DNA of 64,000 nucleotides from Roseiarcus sp036513315 (GTDB lineage Bacteria; Pseudomonadota; Alphaproteobacteria; Rhizobiales; Beijerinckiaceae): assembly GCA_036513315.1 (NCBI GenBank), contig DATBZF010000127.1:79642-143641 (forward strand). Direction: 5' to 3'. Position numbers and translations under genes: made by a program. Below, piece by piece: positions 35,098-44,242 of the stretch. The notes under the pieces are model-generated. The model saw nothing but the letters and a program-made list of their open reading frames with translations, did no database searches and was not told the DNA's origin. The first letter of the stretch is position 1; each line of letters opens with the position of its first letter.

Positions 35098-36750
35098 TTG
35101 ACGATCTATGATTTGACGGGAACCTCAGGCTCCGAAGCCGGCTGGCTTGACCGCGAGCGAACGATCGCCGGGCCCGGCTTCAACCGGTGGCTCGTGCCGC
35201 CCGCCGCGCTGGCGATCCATCTCTGCATCGGCATGTCCTATGGGCTCAGCGTGTTCTGGCTGCCGCTGACCCACGCGCTCGCCGGCCCACAGGATCCTGC
35301 TTGCGCGGCCATGTCGGTTTGGGGGGCGCTGTTCACCACCTCCTGCAACTGGCGGGTGACCGACCTTCTCGTCATTTTCACCATCGGCATCGTGGTGCTC
35401 GGAATATCGGCGGCGGTTTTTGGCGGCTGGCTCGAACGCGCGGGACCACGCAAGGCCGCTTTCGTGGCGTCGCTTTGCTGGGGCGGCGGGTTCATTCTGT
35501 CAGCGCTCGGCGTCTATCTGCATCAGCTCTGGATTCTTTGGCTGTCGCTTGGAATTCTCGGCGGCATCGGCCTTGGCCTTGGCTACATTTCCCCGGTCTC
35601 CACGCTGGTGAAATGGTTTCCCGACCGGCGCGGCATGGCCACCGGCATGGCGATTATGGGCTTTGGCGGCGGCGCGATGATCGGATCGCCACTCGCCAAC
35701 CTGCTGATGAACCATTTCAAGACGGCCGATTCCGTCGGCGCCTGGCAGGCGATGGCGACGATGGGGATCATCTACTTCTGCTTCATGATGGCGGGCGCGT
35801 TCGGCTATCGGGTGGCGCCCGCCGGCTGGGCGCCGGAAGGATGGACGGCTCCAACGACGCGCAAGACAATGATCACGCAAGGCGCGGTCCATCTCGACAA
35901 CGCACATCGCACGCCGCAATTCTGGCTGATCTGGGCGGTTCTATGCCTCAACGTTTCCGCCGGCATCGGCGTGCTGGCGATGGCCTCGCCAATGTTCCAG
36001 GAAATCTTCGGCGGCTCGCTGATCGACCATCCCGAGATCGGTTTCTCAAGCCTGGACCCGGCACAGAAGACCGCTATTGCGACGATCGCCGCCGGCCTGG
36101 TCGGCCTGCTTTCGCTGTTCAATATTGCGGGGCGTTTTTTCTGGGCGTCGCTGTCGGACGGCATCGGCCGCAAGATGACCTATTTTGTCTTCTTCGGTCT
36201 GGGCATCGTGCTTTACGCGGCGGCGCCCTGGCTTGCGCATATGGGCCTGAAGGCGCTGTTCGTCGCCGCTTTCTGCATCATCCTGTCGATGTATGGCGGC
36301 GGCTTCGCCACGGTTCCGGCCTATCTCGCCGATATTTTCGGAACTTCGTTCGTCGGCGCCATCCATGGGCGATTGTTGACGGCCTGGTCGGCGGCGGGCG
36401 TCGTCGGACCGCTCGTCATCGGTTATATCAGGGACGCGCAAATATCGGCGGGCGTCGAGCGCGCGTTGGTATACGACCGCACGCTCTATATCCTTGCCGG
36501 CTTCCTTGCCGTCGGATTCGTCTGCAACGCGCTTGTGCGGCCGGTCGCCGCCAAATGGCTGATGACGCCCGAAGAGATGGCCCGGCTGCAGGCCTCGGCA
36601 AACGCTGAAGCGGCGGCGCCTCGCTCGCAGGGGATCGGCGTGAGCGGCGGCTTCGACCTTAAAATACTGCTGGCCTGGGCCGCGGTCTGCATTCCGCTCG
36701 CCTGGGGCGTCTGGAAGACGCTCGATAGCGCCGTGAAGATATTCCAATAG
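35098..36750 (+). CDS. MFS transporter, oxalate/formate antiporter-like
   Basis: 550 residues, TTG start with GGGAG six bases upstream. Twelve membrane helices with MFS signatures (GWLERAGPRKAAFVASL and GRFFWASLSDGIGRKM) and the OxlT-like features GMSYGLSVFWLPLTHAL and KWFPDRRGMATGMAIMGFG. The C-terminus has an extra hydrophobic helix (LLAWAAVCIPLAWGVW). Located 75 bases after fdsD, it probably moves formate or a related carboxylate in connection with the formate dehydrogenase. Whether the counter-ion is oxalate is inference. Confidence 0.85.
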   Translation: MTIYDLTGTSGSEAGWLDRERTIAGPGFNRWLVPPAALAIHLCIGMSYGLSVFWLPLTHALAGPQDPACAAMSVWGALFTTSCNWRVTDLLVIFTIGIVVLGISAAVFGGWLERAGPRKAAFVASLCWGGGFILSALGVYLHQLWILWLSLGILGGIGLGLGYISPVSTLVKWFPDRRGMATGMAIMGFGGGAMIGSPLANLLMNHFKTADSVGAWQAMATMGIIYFCFMMAGAFGYRVAPAGWAPEGWTAPTTRKTMITQGAVHLDNAHRTPQFWLIWAVLCLNVSAGIGVLAMASPMFQEIFGGSLIDHPEIGFSSLDPAQKTAIATIAAGLVGLLSLFNIAGRFFWASLSDGIGRKMTYFVFFGLGIVLYAAAPWLAHMGLKALFVAAFCIILSMYGGGFATVPAYLADIFGTSFVGAIHGRLLTAWSAAGVVGPLVIGYIRDAQISAGVERALVYDRTLYILAGFLAVGFVCNALVRPVAAKWLMTPEEMARLQASANAEAAAPRSQGIGVSGGFDLKILLAWAAVCIPLAWGVWKTLDSAVKIFQ

Positions 36751-36813
36751 GGCGCGCTGACTCCCGCGACTTTACTCAGCTTGCGTGATCGCGTAGTTCA
36801 TTGGCGCAATGAG

Positions 36814-36857
36814 CCCCGGCCCAGCCCATTGTCGCTGGCGCCGGGGTTTTGTTTGTT
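36814..36857 (+). terminator. Probable rho-independent terminator after the MFS gene
   Basis: Inverted repeat CCCCGG ... CCGGGG with an inner CAGC/GCTG pairing, followed by TTTTGTTTGTT. It lies 63 bases downstream of the MFS stop and just ahead of purA, separating the formate genes from the core genes. Confidence 0.7.
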
Positions 36858-36878
36858 GAGCTCTGGAGTTCTTAGCGG

Positions 36879-38174
36879 ATGGCCAATGTCGTCGTGGTCG
36901 GCGCCCAATGGGGCGACGAGGGAAAAGGCAAGATTGTCGATTGGCTGTCGGTCTCGGCCGATGTCATCGTACGTTTTCAGGGCGGCCACAATGCCGGCCA
37001 TACGCTGGTCATCGACGGCAAAGTTTTCAAGCTGGCGCTGCTGCCGTCAGGCATCGTGCGGCCCGGCAAATTGTCCGTCATCGGCAATGGCGTCGTCCTC
37101 GATCCCTATCACCTGGCCCTGGAAATCGACAAGGCGCGCGAGCAAGGCGTCGAAGTGACGCCGGATAACCTTAAAGTGGCGGAAAACGTCCCGCTGATCC
37201 TTTCCCTGCACCGCGAACTCGACGCGCATCGCGAGTCGGCGACGACGGCCGGCGTGAAGATCGGCACCACCAAGCGCGGCATCGGGCCGGCCTATGAAGA
37301 CAAGATCGGCCGGCGCGCGATCCGCCTGATGGACCTTACCGAACCCGAGGAGCTCGACGGCAAGATCGCCAGGCTGCTCGCCCATCACGATCCGCTTTGG
37401 CGCGGTCTCGGGCTGACGCCGCCGAACGCGGCGGCGATCCGCGAGGAATTGCTGGCGATCGCGCCAAAAGTGCTGCCTTTCATGGCGGCGACTTTCGATC
37501 TTCTCGATCGCGAGCGGCGCGCCGGCAAACGCATCCTGTTCGAAGGCGCCCAGGGCGCGCTTCTGGATGTCGACCACGGCACCTACCCATACGTGACCTC
37601 GTCCAACACGGTGGCGGCCAATGCGGCGACCGGCTCGGGGCTGGGTCCGCGCGCGATCGGTTATGTCCTGGGGATCGCGAAGGCCTACACGACGCGCGTT
37701 GGCGGCGGCCCCTTTCCCACCGAGCAGGACAATGAAATCGGCCGACGGATCGGCAAGGCTGGCAACGAATTTGGCACCAACACCGGCAGGCCGCGTCGCT
37801 GCGGCTGGTTCGACGCGGTTCTGGTGCGCCAATGCATAAAAATATGCGGCATCGACGGCATCGCTTTGACCAAACTCGACATTCTCGACGGCTTCGACGA
37901 AATTAAAGTCGCCACCCATTATCGGCTGGACGGCGCCGATATCGACTATTTGCCAGCCGCCCAGGGGGCCCAGATGCGCGTCGAGCCGGTCTATGAGACC
38001 ATTGAGGGATGGCGTGGCACGACCGGCGGCGCCCGTTCATGGGCGGATCTGCCCGCCCAGGCGATCAAATATGTCCGGCGCATCGAAGAATTGATCGGCG
38101 CGCCGGTCGCGCTTCTATCAACGAGCCCTGAGCGCGAGGACACGATTCTTGTGCACGATCCGTTTCAGGATTAA
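36879..38174 (+). CDS. purA: Adenylosuccinate synthetase
   Basis: 431 residues, full length. Catalyses GTP-dependent joining of IMP and aspartate, the first committed step to AMP. Motifs: N-terminal QWGDEGKGKIVDWL (catalytic Asp and P-loop), GGHNAGHT with catalytic His, GTTKRGIGPAYEDK, GAQGALLDVDHGTYPYVTSS, aspartate loop and the C-terminal guanine site LLSTSPERE. Standard single-copy housekeeping gene. Confidence 0.98.
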   Translation: MANVVVVGAQWGDEGKGKIVDWLSVSADVIVRFQGGHNAGHTLVIDGKVFKLALLPSGIVRPGKLSVIGNGVVLDPYHLALEIDKAREQGVEVTPDNLKVAENVPLILSLHRELDAHRESATTAGVKIGTTKRGIGPAYEDKIGRRAIRLMDLTEPEELDGKIARLLAHHDPLWRGLGLTPPNAAAIREELLAIAPKVLPFMAATFDLLDRERRAGKRILFEGAQGALLDVDHGTYPYVTSSNTVAANAATGSGLGPRAIGYVLGIAKAYTTRVGGGPFPTEQDNEIGRRIGKAGNEFGTNTGRPRRCGWFDAVLVRQCIKICGIDGIALTKLDILDGFDEIKVATHYRLDGADIDYLPAAQGAQMRVEPVYETIEGWRGTTGGARSWADLPAQAIKYVRRIEELIGAPVALLSTSPEREDTILVHDPFQD

Positions 38175-38220
38175 TGCGACGCGGGCGCAAGGAGGTTTGA
38201 AGGATTGACCGGGACCGATC

Positions 38221-39969
38221 ATGGCTGATTATTATCCGCTTCTCGCCAAAGCTTTGGCGAATCTGCCGAACCGGTCAGCTTCCACGGCGCGGCGCGCGAT
38301 TTACGAACGCGCGCGCAAAGCGCTGATCGGCCAGTTGCGCTCCATCCAGCCGCCGATGCCCGAAGCCGATATTTCCGGCGAAGACGCCGCGCTCGACCAG
38401 GCGATCGCGCGCCTGGAAGCCGAATATGGCGCGCAGCCGGCGCCGGCAAGCGCGCCGGCGGCATCCGCGCCGCTGGCGCCGGCCGCGAGCCCGAAACCGT
38501 CGCCAGCCGCGCCGCCAAGCCCTCCGGCTGCCGCTGCAGGCACAAAACCGGCCCCCGCCGCCCGGCCGGCTCCTGCGTCCGCCGCCACCAGCCCAAAACC
38601 GACCCCGGCCCCCTCGTCTTTTGCGACAACGCGACCGAGCCCGCCGCCAGCCCGAACCACGCCTGCGCCGGCATGGACGCCGAAGCCGACCGGCGCCGCC
38701 GCGCCGGCGGTCGCCGCGCCGCCAGCCGCCTCCGTTGCGGCAATTCCGCCGACGAGAGCGCCAATCGCGCCGCCACCCCCCCGCCCGCCGACATTGGGGG
38801 CCCCGTCGCCCAGCGCGCCGCCAAATCCGCGCGCCGCGCCGTCGATCGAACCGGCGCGCCCGCTGGCAAGCGAGACCGCTTCCGCCTCGATCGCTCCGCC
38901 GGTGGCGGCGCATCAGGAGTCGAGCACGGACGAATCCGACACGGCGCCGCCGATCGCCGCGGCGCCGCCCGCGCTCGGCAACGCCGCCAGGGCCGGCGCC
39001 ACGATCGCGCGGCCCAGCGCGCCGGGCCGCGCCGAGGCGCCGCGACGCAATCCATGGCCGTTGGTCGCGCTGGCGCTGCTCATCTGCGTGGCTGGCGCGA
39101 TCGCGGCGACCGCTTATCTCCTGCGGGACAAGCCGGCGGATATGGCGAACAAGACGACGACCGAAACAGCCGACAAAGCCAAGCAGGCCGGTCAAAACAA
39201 AATTGCTGAACGGATCACGGGCGCCGGCCAGAGCGATCCGGCGCCAGCGGCGGGCGAGACGCCCATCCCGACCGTGACCGTGCCGGTCGCGCCGGTGCAG
39301 GTCGCTCCCGGCCCGGCGGCGGCGACGCATCTCGCCGACAACGCGCCTGGGGCCCCGGCCGCCCAAACCCCGGCTCCCAACCAGGCCCAGGCGCCAACGC
39401 AAGCCCAGCCTCCGGCGGCCCCGGCCGTCCCTCCTGGCAGTTCGCGCGCCGCAATGCTGATCGGCGTCGCCAATGATCCGCAAAAGCCGATTGTCGAGCT
39501 GGGCAGCGCCCTCTGGTCGATCATTCCGGCAAGCCCGGGCCAGCCTTCCAGCCTCGCCGTGCGGGTTGAGATCGATATTCCGGATCAGAGACTGCATGCG
39601 ACGGTGACGATTCGGAAAAACACTGACGCCAGCCTGCCGGCGACCCATACGATTGATTTGCGGGCGACCTTCGCCGACGGCTCTGAAATTAAAGGCGTCA
39701 AGGATATGGGACTGCCGCAATTGCGCAAAGACGACGCGCCGACCGGCGATGCGGTTTCCGGCGTGCGGGTGAAGATAAACGACAGCTATTATCTCGTCGG
39801 CCTGACGCGATCGGACACCGACGCGGCGCATAATCTCGATCTTCTGGCGACGCGAAACTGGTTCGATTTTCCGCTGCTGCTCAACGACGACAGGATCGCC
39901 AAGCTAACCTTCACCAAGGGCGAAACCGGCGATCGCGTGATGGCCCAGGCGCTGGACGCCTGGAAGTGA
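38221..39969 (+). CDS. Membrane-anchored Pro/Ala-rich protein of unknown function
   Basis: 582 residues. Layout: a helical N-terminal cytoplasmic part (1-75, YYPLLAKALANLPNRSASTA), about 200 residues of Pro/Ala low complexity, one membrane helix near 279-301 (WPLVALALLICVAGAIAATA), a second Pro/Ala/Gln linker (330-410), and a folded C-terminal domain of about 160 residues in the periplasm (ELGSALWSIIPASPG, EIDIPDQRLHATVTIRKN, FDFPLLLNDDRIAKLTF). The arrangement suggests an envelope protein whose linkers span the periplasm or cell wall. I know similar proteins only as conserved hypotheticals of Hyphomicrobiales. Start 46 bases after purA with AAGGAGG upstream. Confidence 0.75.
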   Translation: MADYYPLLAKALANLPNRSASTARRAIYERARKALIGQLRSIQPPMPEADISGEDAALDQAIARLEAEYGAQPAPASAPAASAPLAPAASPKPSPAAPPSPPAAAAGTKPAPAARPAPASAATSPKPTPAPSSFATTRPSPPPARTTPAPAWTPKPTGAAAPAVAAPPAASVAAIPPTRAPIAPPPPRPPTLGAPSPSAPPNPRAAPSIEPARPLASETASASIAPPVAAHQESSTDESDTAPPIAAAPPALGNAARAGATIARPSAPGRAEAPRRNPWPLVALALLICVAGAIAATAYLLRDKPADMANKTTTETADKAKQAGQNKIAERITGAGQSDPAPAAGETPIPTVTVPVAPVQVAPGPAAATHLADNAPGAPAAQTPAPNQAQAPTQAQPPAAPAVPPGSSRAAMLIGVANDPQKPIVELGSALWSIIPASPGQPSSLAVRVEIDIPDQRLHATVTIRKNTDASLPATHTIDLRATFADGSEIKGVKDMGLPQLRKDDAPTGDAVSGVRVKINDSYYLVGLTRSDTDAAHNLDLLATRNWFDFPLLLNDDRIAKLTFTKGETGDRVMAQALDAWK

Positions 39970-39991
39970 CAAGGGATCGGCGCCGGCCGCC

Positions 39992-40594
39992 TTACAAGGC
40001 TTCGTTCCGTTCATCCTCTTTCGCCTCATAGCGCATGATCAGCGGCGCCTGAGCGAGGCCGAAGAGGATCATCAGCGGCATGATGCCGAATGTCTTGAAA
40101 TCGACCCAGAGGTCGGTCGTCTGAGTGCGCCAGACGATTTCGTTGAGCAAGGCCAGGCCTAAGAAGAAGAACGCCCAGCGCCAGGTGAGCCTGCGCCATC
40201 CCTCGGGCGTGACGTTCAACGCGCCGTCGAACAGGATCGGCAAGAGCGGCCTGTTGAAGGCGAGCCCCCCCAACAGCGCACCGCCAAACAGCAGATAAAG
40301 CGCGGTCGGCTTCATCTTGATGAATGTCTCGTTATGAAAATAGAAGGTCAGCGATCCCATAATGACGACGATAATGGCGGTGACGAGCGGCATGATGGGA
40401 ATGCGCCGCAACAGCGCGTAGGACACGCTCAGCGTCACGATCACGCTGGCCATCATCACCGCCGTCGCTCCGAATAGGCCGAGCCTCGAATAGGCGATGA
40501 AGAACAGCGCCAGCGGCCCCAGTTCGAGCACCAGCTTGAGGATCGGGTTGATGGTCCTGCGCTTTTCGGAGGCTGCGCTTTGGCCGTCGGTCAT
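39992..40594 (-). CDS. yciB: Inner-membrane septation protein, YciB/IspZ family
   Basis: 200 residues from the ATG at 40594 with AGGAG 10 bases upstream; an upstream frame over ftsY is a shadow. Five predicted membrane helices (LVLELGPLALFFIAYSRLGL, ALLGGLAFNRPLLPILFDGA) and the conserved family tail WRRLTWRWAFFFLGLALLNE followed by WRTQTTDLWVDFKTFG. Linked to cell-envelope synthesis and septation in enterobacteria and Shigella. It follows ftsY by 28 bases on the same strand, a common alphaproteobacterial neighbour pair. Confidence 0.93.
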   Translation of the reverse strand: MTDGQSAASEKRRTINPILKLVLELGPLALFFIAYSRLGLFGATAVMMASVIVTLSVSYALLRRIPIMPLVTAIIVVIMGSLTFYFHNETFIKMKPTALYLLFGGALLGGLAFNRPLLPILFDGALNVTPEGWRRLTWRWAFFFLGLALLNEIVWRTQTTDLWVDFKTFGIMPLMILFGLAQAPLIMRYEAKEDERNEAL

Positions 40595-40622
40595 TTGAGA
40601 TTTTCTCCTGTGGCGCGGAACT

Positions 40623-41660
40623 TCATCGCTCCAGCCCGGCGATGGCTTCAGCAAAATCGCGCGCCGCGAAAGGCTCCAGATCCTCGACGCTTTCGCCGAC
40701 CCCGATGAAATGGACGGGCAGCGCGAATTTCTCTGCGATCGCCACCAGAATGCCGCCGCGCGCAGTGCCATCGAGCTTGGTCATGACTAGGCCGGTGACG
40801 CCCGCAATGCGCCCGAAAATCTCGACCTGGCTGAGGGCGTTCTGGCCGACCGTGGCGTCCAGCACGAGCAGCACGGCATGCGGCGCCTCCGGCTCGACCT
40901 TCTTCATGACGCGGATCACTTTTTCAAGTTCGCCCATCAGTTCGGTGCGGTTCTGCAATCGCCCCGCGGTATCCATCAGCAGAATATCCGAACCCTCGGT
41001 ACGCGCCGCATGGATCGCGTCGAAGGCAAGGCCCGCCGCATCCGCGCCCTGCTCGCGCGCGACGATTTGGGCGCCGACCCTTCCGGCCCAAACGCGTAAT
41101 TGCTCGATCGCCGCCGCGCGGAAGGTGTCGCCCGCCGCCAGCGTGACCTTCAGACCCTGTGCGACGAATTTCGCCGCGAGTTTGCCAATCGTCGTGGTCT
41201 TGCCCGAGCCGTTGACGCCGACCACGAGGATGACGAAAGGCTTCTTGCCGGGCTCGACAATCAGCGGACGCGCGACGGGCGCAAGCGTTCGCTCGACTTC
41301 GGCGGCGAGGATCGCCCGCACTTCTTGCGGCTCGATCGCCTTGTCGTAGCGCCCGCGCCCGACCGCCTCGCGAATGCGCGTCGCGGCGGCAAGGCCGAGA
41401 TCGGCCTGGATCAGCAGGTCTTCAAGATCATCGAGCGCGGCGGCGTCAAGCTTGCGCTTGGCGAATATATCGACGATGCCCTGGCCGATCGAAGCCGAGG
41501 ACCGCGATAGACCCGCCGACAGGCGCGACAGCCAGCTCCGCTTGACCGGCGGCGCGGGCGCATCGGCGGGCGCTGGCGGCGGCTCCGGTTCGGTCCGTGA
41601 GAAAAGCCGCCGGATCAATCCGGGTTTGGCTTTCTCCGCGCCATCGTCGTTGGATGTCAT
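40623..41660 (-). CDS. ftsY: Signal recognition particle receptor FtsY
   Basis: 345 residues from the ATG at 41660. Short acidic/proline-rich A domain, N domain (four-helix bundle, 60-130) and GTPase G domain: G1 GVNGSGKTTTIGKLA, the DTFRAAAIEQL insertion motif, G3 DTAGRLQN, G4 TKLDGTARGG and the closing GVGESVEDLEPF. Docks the ribosome-SRP complex at the inner membrane. Shorter A domain than in E. coli, as usual in alphaproteobacteria. Confidence 0.97.
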   Translation of the reverse strand: MTSNDDGAEKAKPGLIRRLFSRTEPEPPPAPADAPAPPVKRSWLSRLSAGLSRSSASIGQGIVDIFAKRKLDAAALDDLEDLLIQADLGLAAATRIREAVGRGRYDKAIEPQEVRAILAAEVERTLAPVARPLIVEPGKKPFVILVVGVNGSGKTTTIGKLAAKFVAQGLKVTLAAGDTFRAAAIEQLRVWAGRVGAQIVAREQGADAAGLAFDAIHAARTEGSDILLMDTAGRLQNRTELMGELEKVIRVMKKVEPEAPHAVLLVLDATVGQNALSQVEIFGRIAGVTGLVMTKLDGTARGGILVAIAEKFALPVHFIGVGESVEDLEPFAARDFAEAIAGLER

Positions 41661-41749
41661 AGTTTTTCCAGAACCAGTCCCAAGGCGCACAAGCGCCGCT
41701 TATTCGAAATCATATAGGGGCGCCGAGGCTTTATCAGTCGGAAGACTTA

Positions 41750-41892
41750 GGAGCCGTCCGCGAATAAATGCCCTCTTTGGGATCGCGACCCTCCCGGTCG
41801 CCTCTTTGAACGCCAGCTTTCTTGGACGGCGTTGCAAGAGCGAGCGGGGACGCCCGCGATCCCAAATAGCGCATTTATTCGAGGACCGATCC
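41750..41892. repeat. Long imperfect palindrome, about 143 bp
   Basis: Outer arms 41761-41787 and 41855-41881 are inverted repeats with 25 of 27 bases matching (CGAATAAATG...GGGATCGCG). Pairing extends outward (GGAxCxGTCC) and inward (CCTCCCGGTCGCCTCTTT with AAGAGCGAGCGGGGA), leaving a small central loop near AGCTTTCTTGG. The element fills the space between ftsY and the divergent pseudouridine synthase gene. It looks like a non-autonomous repeat (MITE or REP-pair type) rather than a gene; no coding frame spans it. Confidence 0.75.
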
Positions 41893-41944
41893 TTATTGGT
41901 TAGAAGGCTTGGCGCACAGCCCTCGCTCGTCTAGCTATTGAGCC

Positions 41945-42727
41945 ATGACGCCAGAGGAAACAAGAGCGCGCCTGCTCTATCGCGACGGGCTGATGCTCGT
42001 CCTCAACAAACCGGCTGGAATTGCCGTCCATAAGGGCCCCAAGGGCGGGACGAGCCTGGAGGATGATTTCGACGCGCTTCGCTTCGGCTTGCCCCGCAAG
42101 CCGGCGCTGGCGCACCGGCTCGACCGGGAAACCGCCGGCTGCCTCGTGCTTGGGCGCCACCATAAGGCTCTGGAAAAGCTCGGCCTGCTGTTCAAGCAGG
42201 GCAAAATCGGGAAAACCTATTGGGCGATCGTCGAGGGCGGCCCGCGAGAGCCGGCGGGCCTTATCGATCTGCCGCTTGGCCGGCTCGACGCCACGCGCGG
42301 CTGGTGGATGAAGGTCGATTCCGCGGGCCTGCCGTCGCAAACGCGCTGGGCGGTCGCCGGGCGCGGCGACATCGATGGCCGCGCCATCGCCTGGCTCGAA
42401 CTGGAGCCGTTGACCGGCCGCACGCATCAATTGCGCGTTCATTGCGCGGCGATGAATTGGCCCATTGTCGGCGATAGCGTCTATGGGTCCGCGTTGCGAG
42501 AAAACGGCGTGGCATCGACGCCGGGCCTGCAATTGCTCGCGCGGCGCGTCTCGATTCCCATCGCCAAGGCGAGGCCGCCGATCGTCGTCGAAGCCCCGGC
42601 GCCCGCGCATATGCTCGGCGCCCTGACGCGTTGCGGCTTTGCCGGCGATCCCTCGCCCGCAATCGCTGAACAGGAGCCGGCGGCCACCACTTTGCAGCCT
42701 GCCCACGACGATGGCGAGACCGAATAG
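41945..42727 (+). CDS. RluA-family RNA pseudouridine synthase
   Basis: 260 residues. Isomerises uridines in rRNA or tRNA. Conserved GLMLVLNKPAGIAVHKG, catalytic Asp in ALAHRLDRETAGCLVLGR, KTYWAIVEGG, and LEPLTGRTHQLRVHCAAMNWPIVGDSVYG. There is no S4 domain in front, so it resembles the short RluA/RluF-less forms rather than RluC or RluD. Target position unknown. Convergent with the next gene (three bases apart). Confidence 0.93.
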   Translation: MTPEETRARLLYRDGLMLVLNKPAGIAVHKGPKGGTSLEDDFDALRFGLPRKPALAHRLDRETAGCLVLGRHHKALEKLGLLFKQGKIGKTYWAIVEGGPREPAGLIDLPLGRLDATRGWWMKVDSAGLPSQTRWAVAGRGDIDGRAIAWLELEPLTGRTHQLRVHCAAMNWPIVGDSVYGSALRENGVASTPGLQLLARRVSIPIAKARPPIVVEAPAPAHMLGALTRCGFAGDPSPAIAEQEPAATTLQPAHDDGETE

Positions 42728-42730
42728 CGC

Positions 42731-43990
42731 TCACGCCAGGCCTTTTTGCGCCGCCGCGTCGGAGATGAACGCCACGATTCCGGCGGCGACGACATTGGCG
42801 CAGGCGCTCGCCAGTATCGGCAGCAGGTAGCTATGGCTGAAATCGAAGGCGAAGCCCGCCGCGCTCGGACCGGTCAGCGTGCCGAGCGCGACGCTGGTGT
42901 AGAGCACGCCGATGATGCCGCTGACATTGCGTCCGCCGAAATAATCCATGACGAGCGCGGGCAGGATCGCGACGAAGCCGCCGTAGAATATTCCATAGGC
43001 GAAGGCGAAAGCGGTGAGCCCCCAGAAATTGACTGACAGCGCCCAGATGATCAAAGAGAGCGCCATACCGGCGAACATGACGATCAGCGCGCGTTGACGG
43101 CCCAACCGGTCGGCGAGGCCGCCAAGGAAGAAGCGGCCCGCCGTACTGCCGACGCCGATCAGTCCGAGGAGCACGACCGCACGGGATTGCGGGACGCCGT
43201 GATCGAGCGCGTAAGGTACGAGGTGTACGAAAGGGACGAACAACCCGAACGAGCAAATCAGACATGCCGCGTAGAGGCCCAGGAATCGATGGGATATTAT
43301 CGCTTCGCGCACGGAGGAGCCGCTCGGACGCGCCAGAGGAACGCCCGATTGCAGAAGATCGCCATCCGGTGCAAGGCCGCGGTTGCGCGGATCGTTCTCG
43401 ATCAGCAAAGCCGACCCCACGCCGACAACGGCGGCGAAGCATCCAAGAACGAAATAGGCCTCGCGCCATCCCAGCGCGGCGATGAACAGCGTTGCGAGCG
43501 GCGGCATAACCAGCGTGCCGACGCCAATGCCGCTGACCGCCAGGCCCGAGGCGAACCCGCGGCGCTTGACGAACCAGCGCTGCACCGCGCCCAGCACCGG
43601 AACATAGGAACAGCCGACGCCAAGTCCGACGCCGAGCCCATAGGCCGCGTAGACTTCCGTTAAGCTGCGCGCCACACCTGCGATGGCGAGGCCAAGACTG
43701 ACCAGGATCATACCGGCGACGGCCAGGCCCCGTGAGCCTAAGCGGTCAGCGAGCGGACCGCTGACGATACCGAGCCCGAAATACAGGAAGCCGGCCAGCG
43801 AGAACACCAGCGAAACCGAACCGCGCGACGCCGCGAAATCCCTCTGCAGGGATTCGACGAAAGTGCTGAACGCATAAGCGCTGCCGAAGCCGACGAATGT
43901 CACGCCGAACGCGCCGGCGACGACAAACCAGCCATGGAATATGCCGCGCGCGGAGGATCCTGCGCTATCGCTCACAGCGGCCTCCGGCAA
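42731..43990 (-). CDS. MFS transporter, monocarboxylate/OxlT-like branch
   Basis: 419 residues, twelve membrane helices. Opens with HGWFVVAGAFGVTFVGFGSA, common in monocarboxylate-type MFS carriers, with loop 2-3 motif GPLADRLGSRGLAVAGM and RWFVKRRGFASGLAVSGIG. The second half has GGLADRLGRQRALIVMFAG. Substrate unknown, probably a small carboxylate. It could belong with the catabolic cluster to its right, but it is on the far side of a pseudogene and has its own promoter space. Confidence 0.87.
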   Translation of the reverse strand: MPEAAVSDSAGSSARGIFHGWFVVAGAFGVTFVGFGSAYAFSTFVESLQRDFAASRGSVSLVFSLAGFLYFGLGIVSGPLADRLGSRGLAVAGMILVSLGLAIAGVARSLTEVYAAYGLGVGLGVGCSYVPVLGAVQRWFVKRRGFASGLAVSGIGVGTLVMPPLATLFIAALGWREAYFVLGCFAAVVGVGSALLIENDPRNRGLAPDGDLLQSGVPLARPSGSSVREAIISHRFLGLYAACLICSFGLFVPFVHLVPYALDHGVPQSRAVVLLGLIGVGSTAGRFFLGGLADRLGRQRALIVMFAGMALSLIIWALSVNFWGLTAFAFAYGIFYGGFVAILPALVMDYFGGRNVSGIIGVLYTSVALGTLTGPSAAGFAFDFSHSYLLPILASACANVVAAGIVAFISDAAAQKGLA

Positions 43991-44060
43991 AATCGCCGAA
44001 GAGAAGCAAACCGAAGGAACCCCGCAACCTGTCTTCTTTCATCGGTTAGGAGAAACTAAC

Positions 44061-44242
44061 GTGGCGAAAACGTTGCGGCGGGACGCTGGACGTCACTGGC
44101 CTCGGCATCGGCTCCAGGATCGACATGGCCACCGCCGAGGCGAGCCAATGAGTCGAGCTTACCGCGCCGAACGTGCCGATGATCTCCGGTCTGGTGGTAA
44201 TTTGGCGCGCGTCCCCGCGCGGCTGCCCGTTGAGGCGGTCAT
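44061..44242 (-). pseudogene. Gamma-glutamyltransferase-family 5' remnant
   Basis: From the ATG at 44242 the minus strand reads MTASTGSRAG; after a +1 shift in the GGGGACGCGCG stretch another frame gives ITTRPEIIGTFGAVSSTHWL then ASAVAMSILE. Gamma-glutamyltransferase-like hydrolases begin with exactly such a TTRPE..GTFG.V.STHWLAS..GM..LE block, followed by GGNAFDAAVA. Here a trace (RRNVFAT) appears about 30 bases later in yet another frame and then similarity ends. Only the first 40-50 of some 530 residues remain. It overlaps the preceding 24-codon frame by four bases, as the last gene of the operon would. Confidence 0.6.

Noticed and set aside
38275..39831. 518-codon minus-strand frame, very Arg/Gly-rich
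   Set aside because: Antisense of the Pro/Ala-rich membrane protein; Pro/Ala codons read as Arg/Gly on the other strand.
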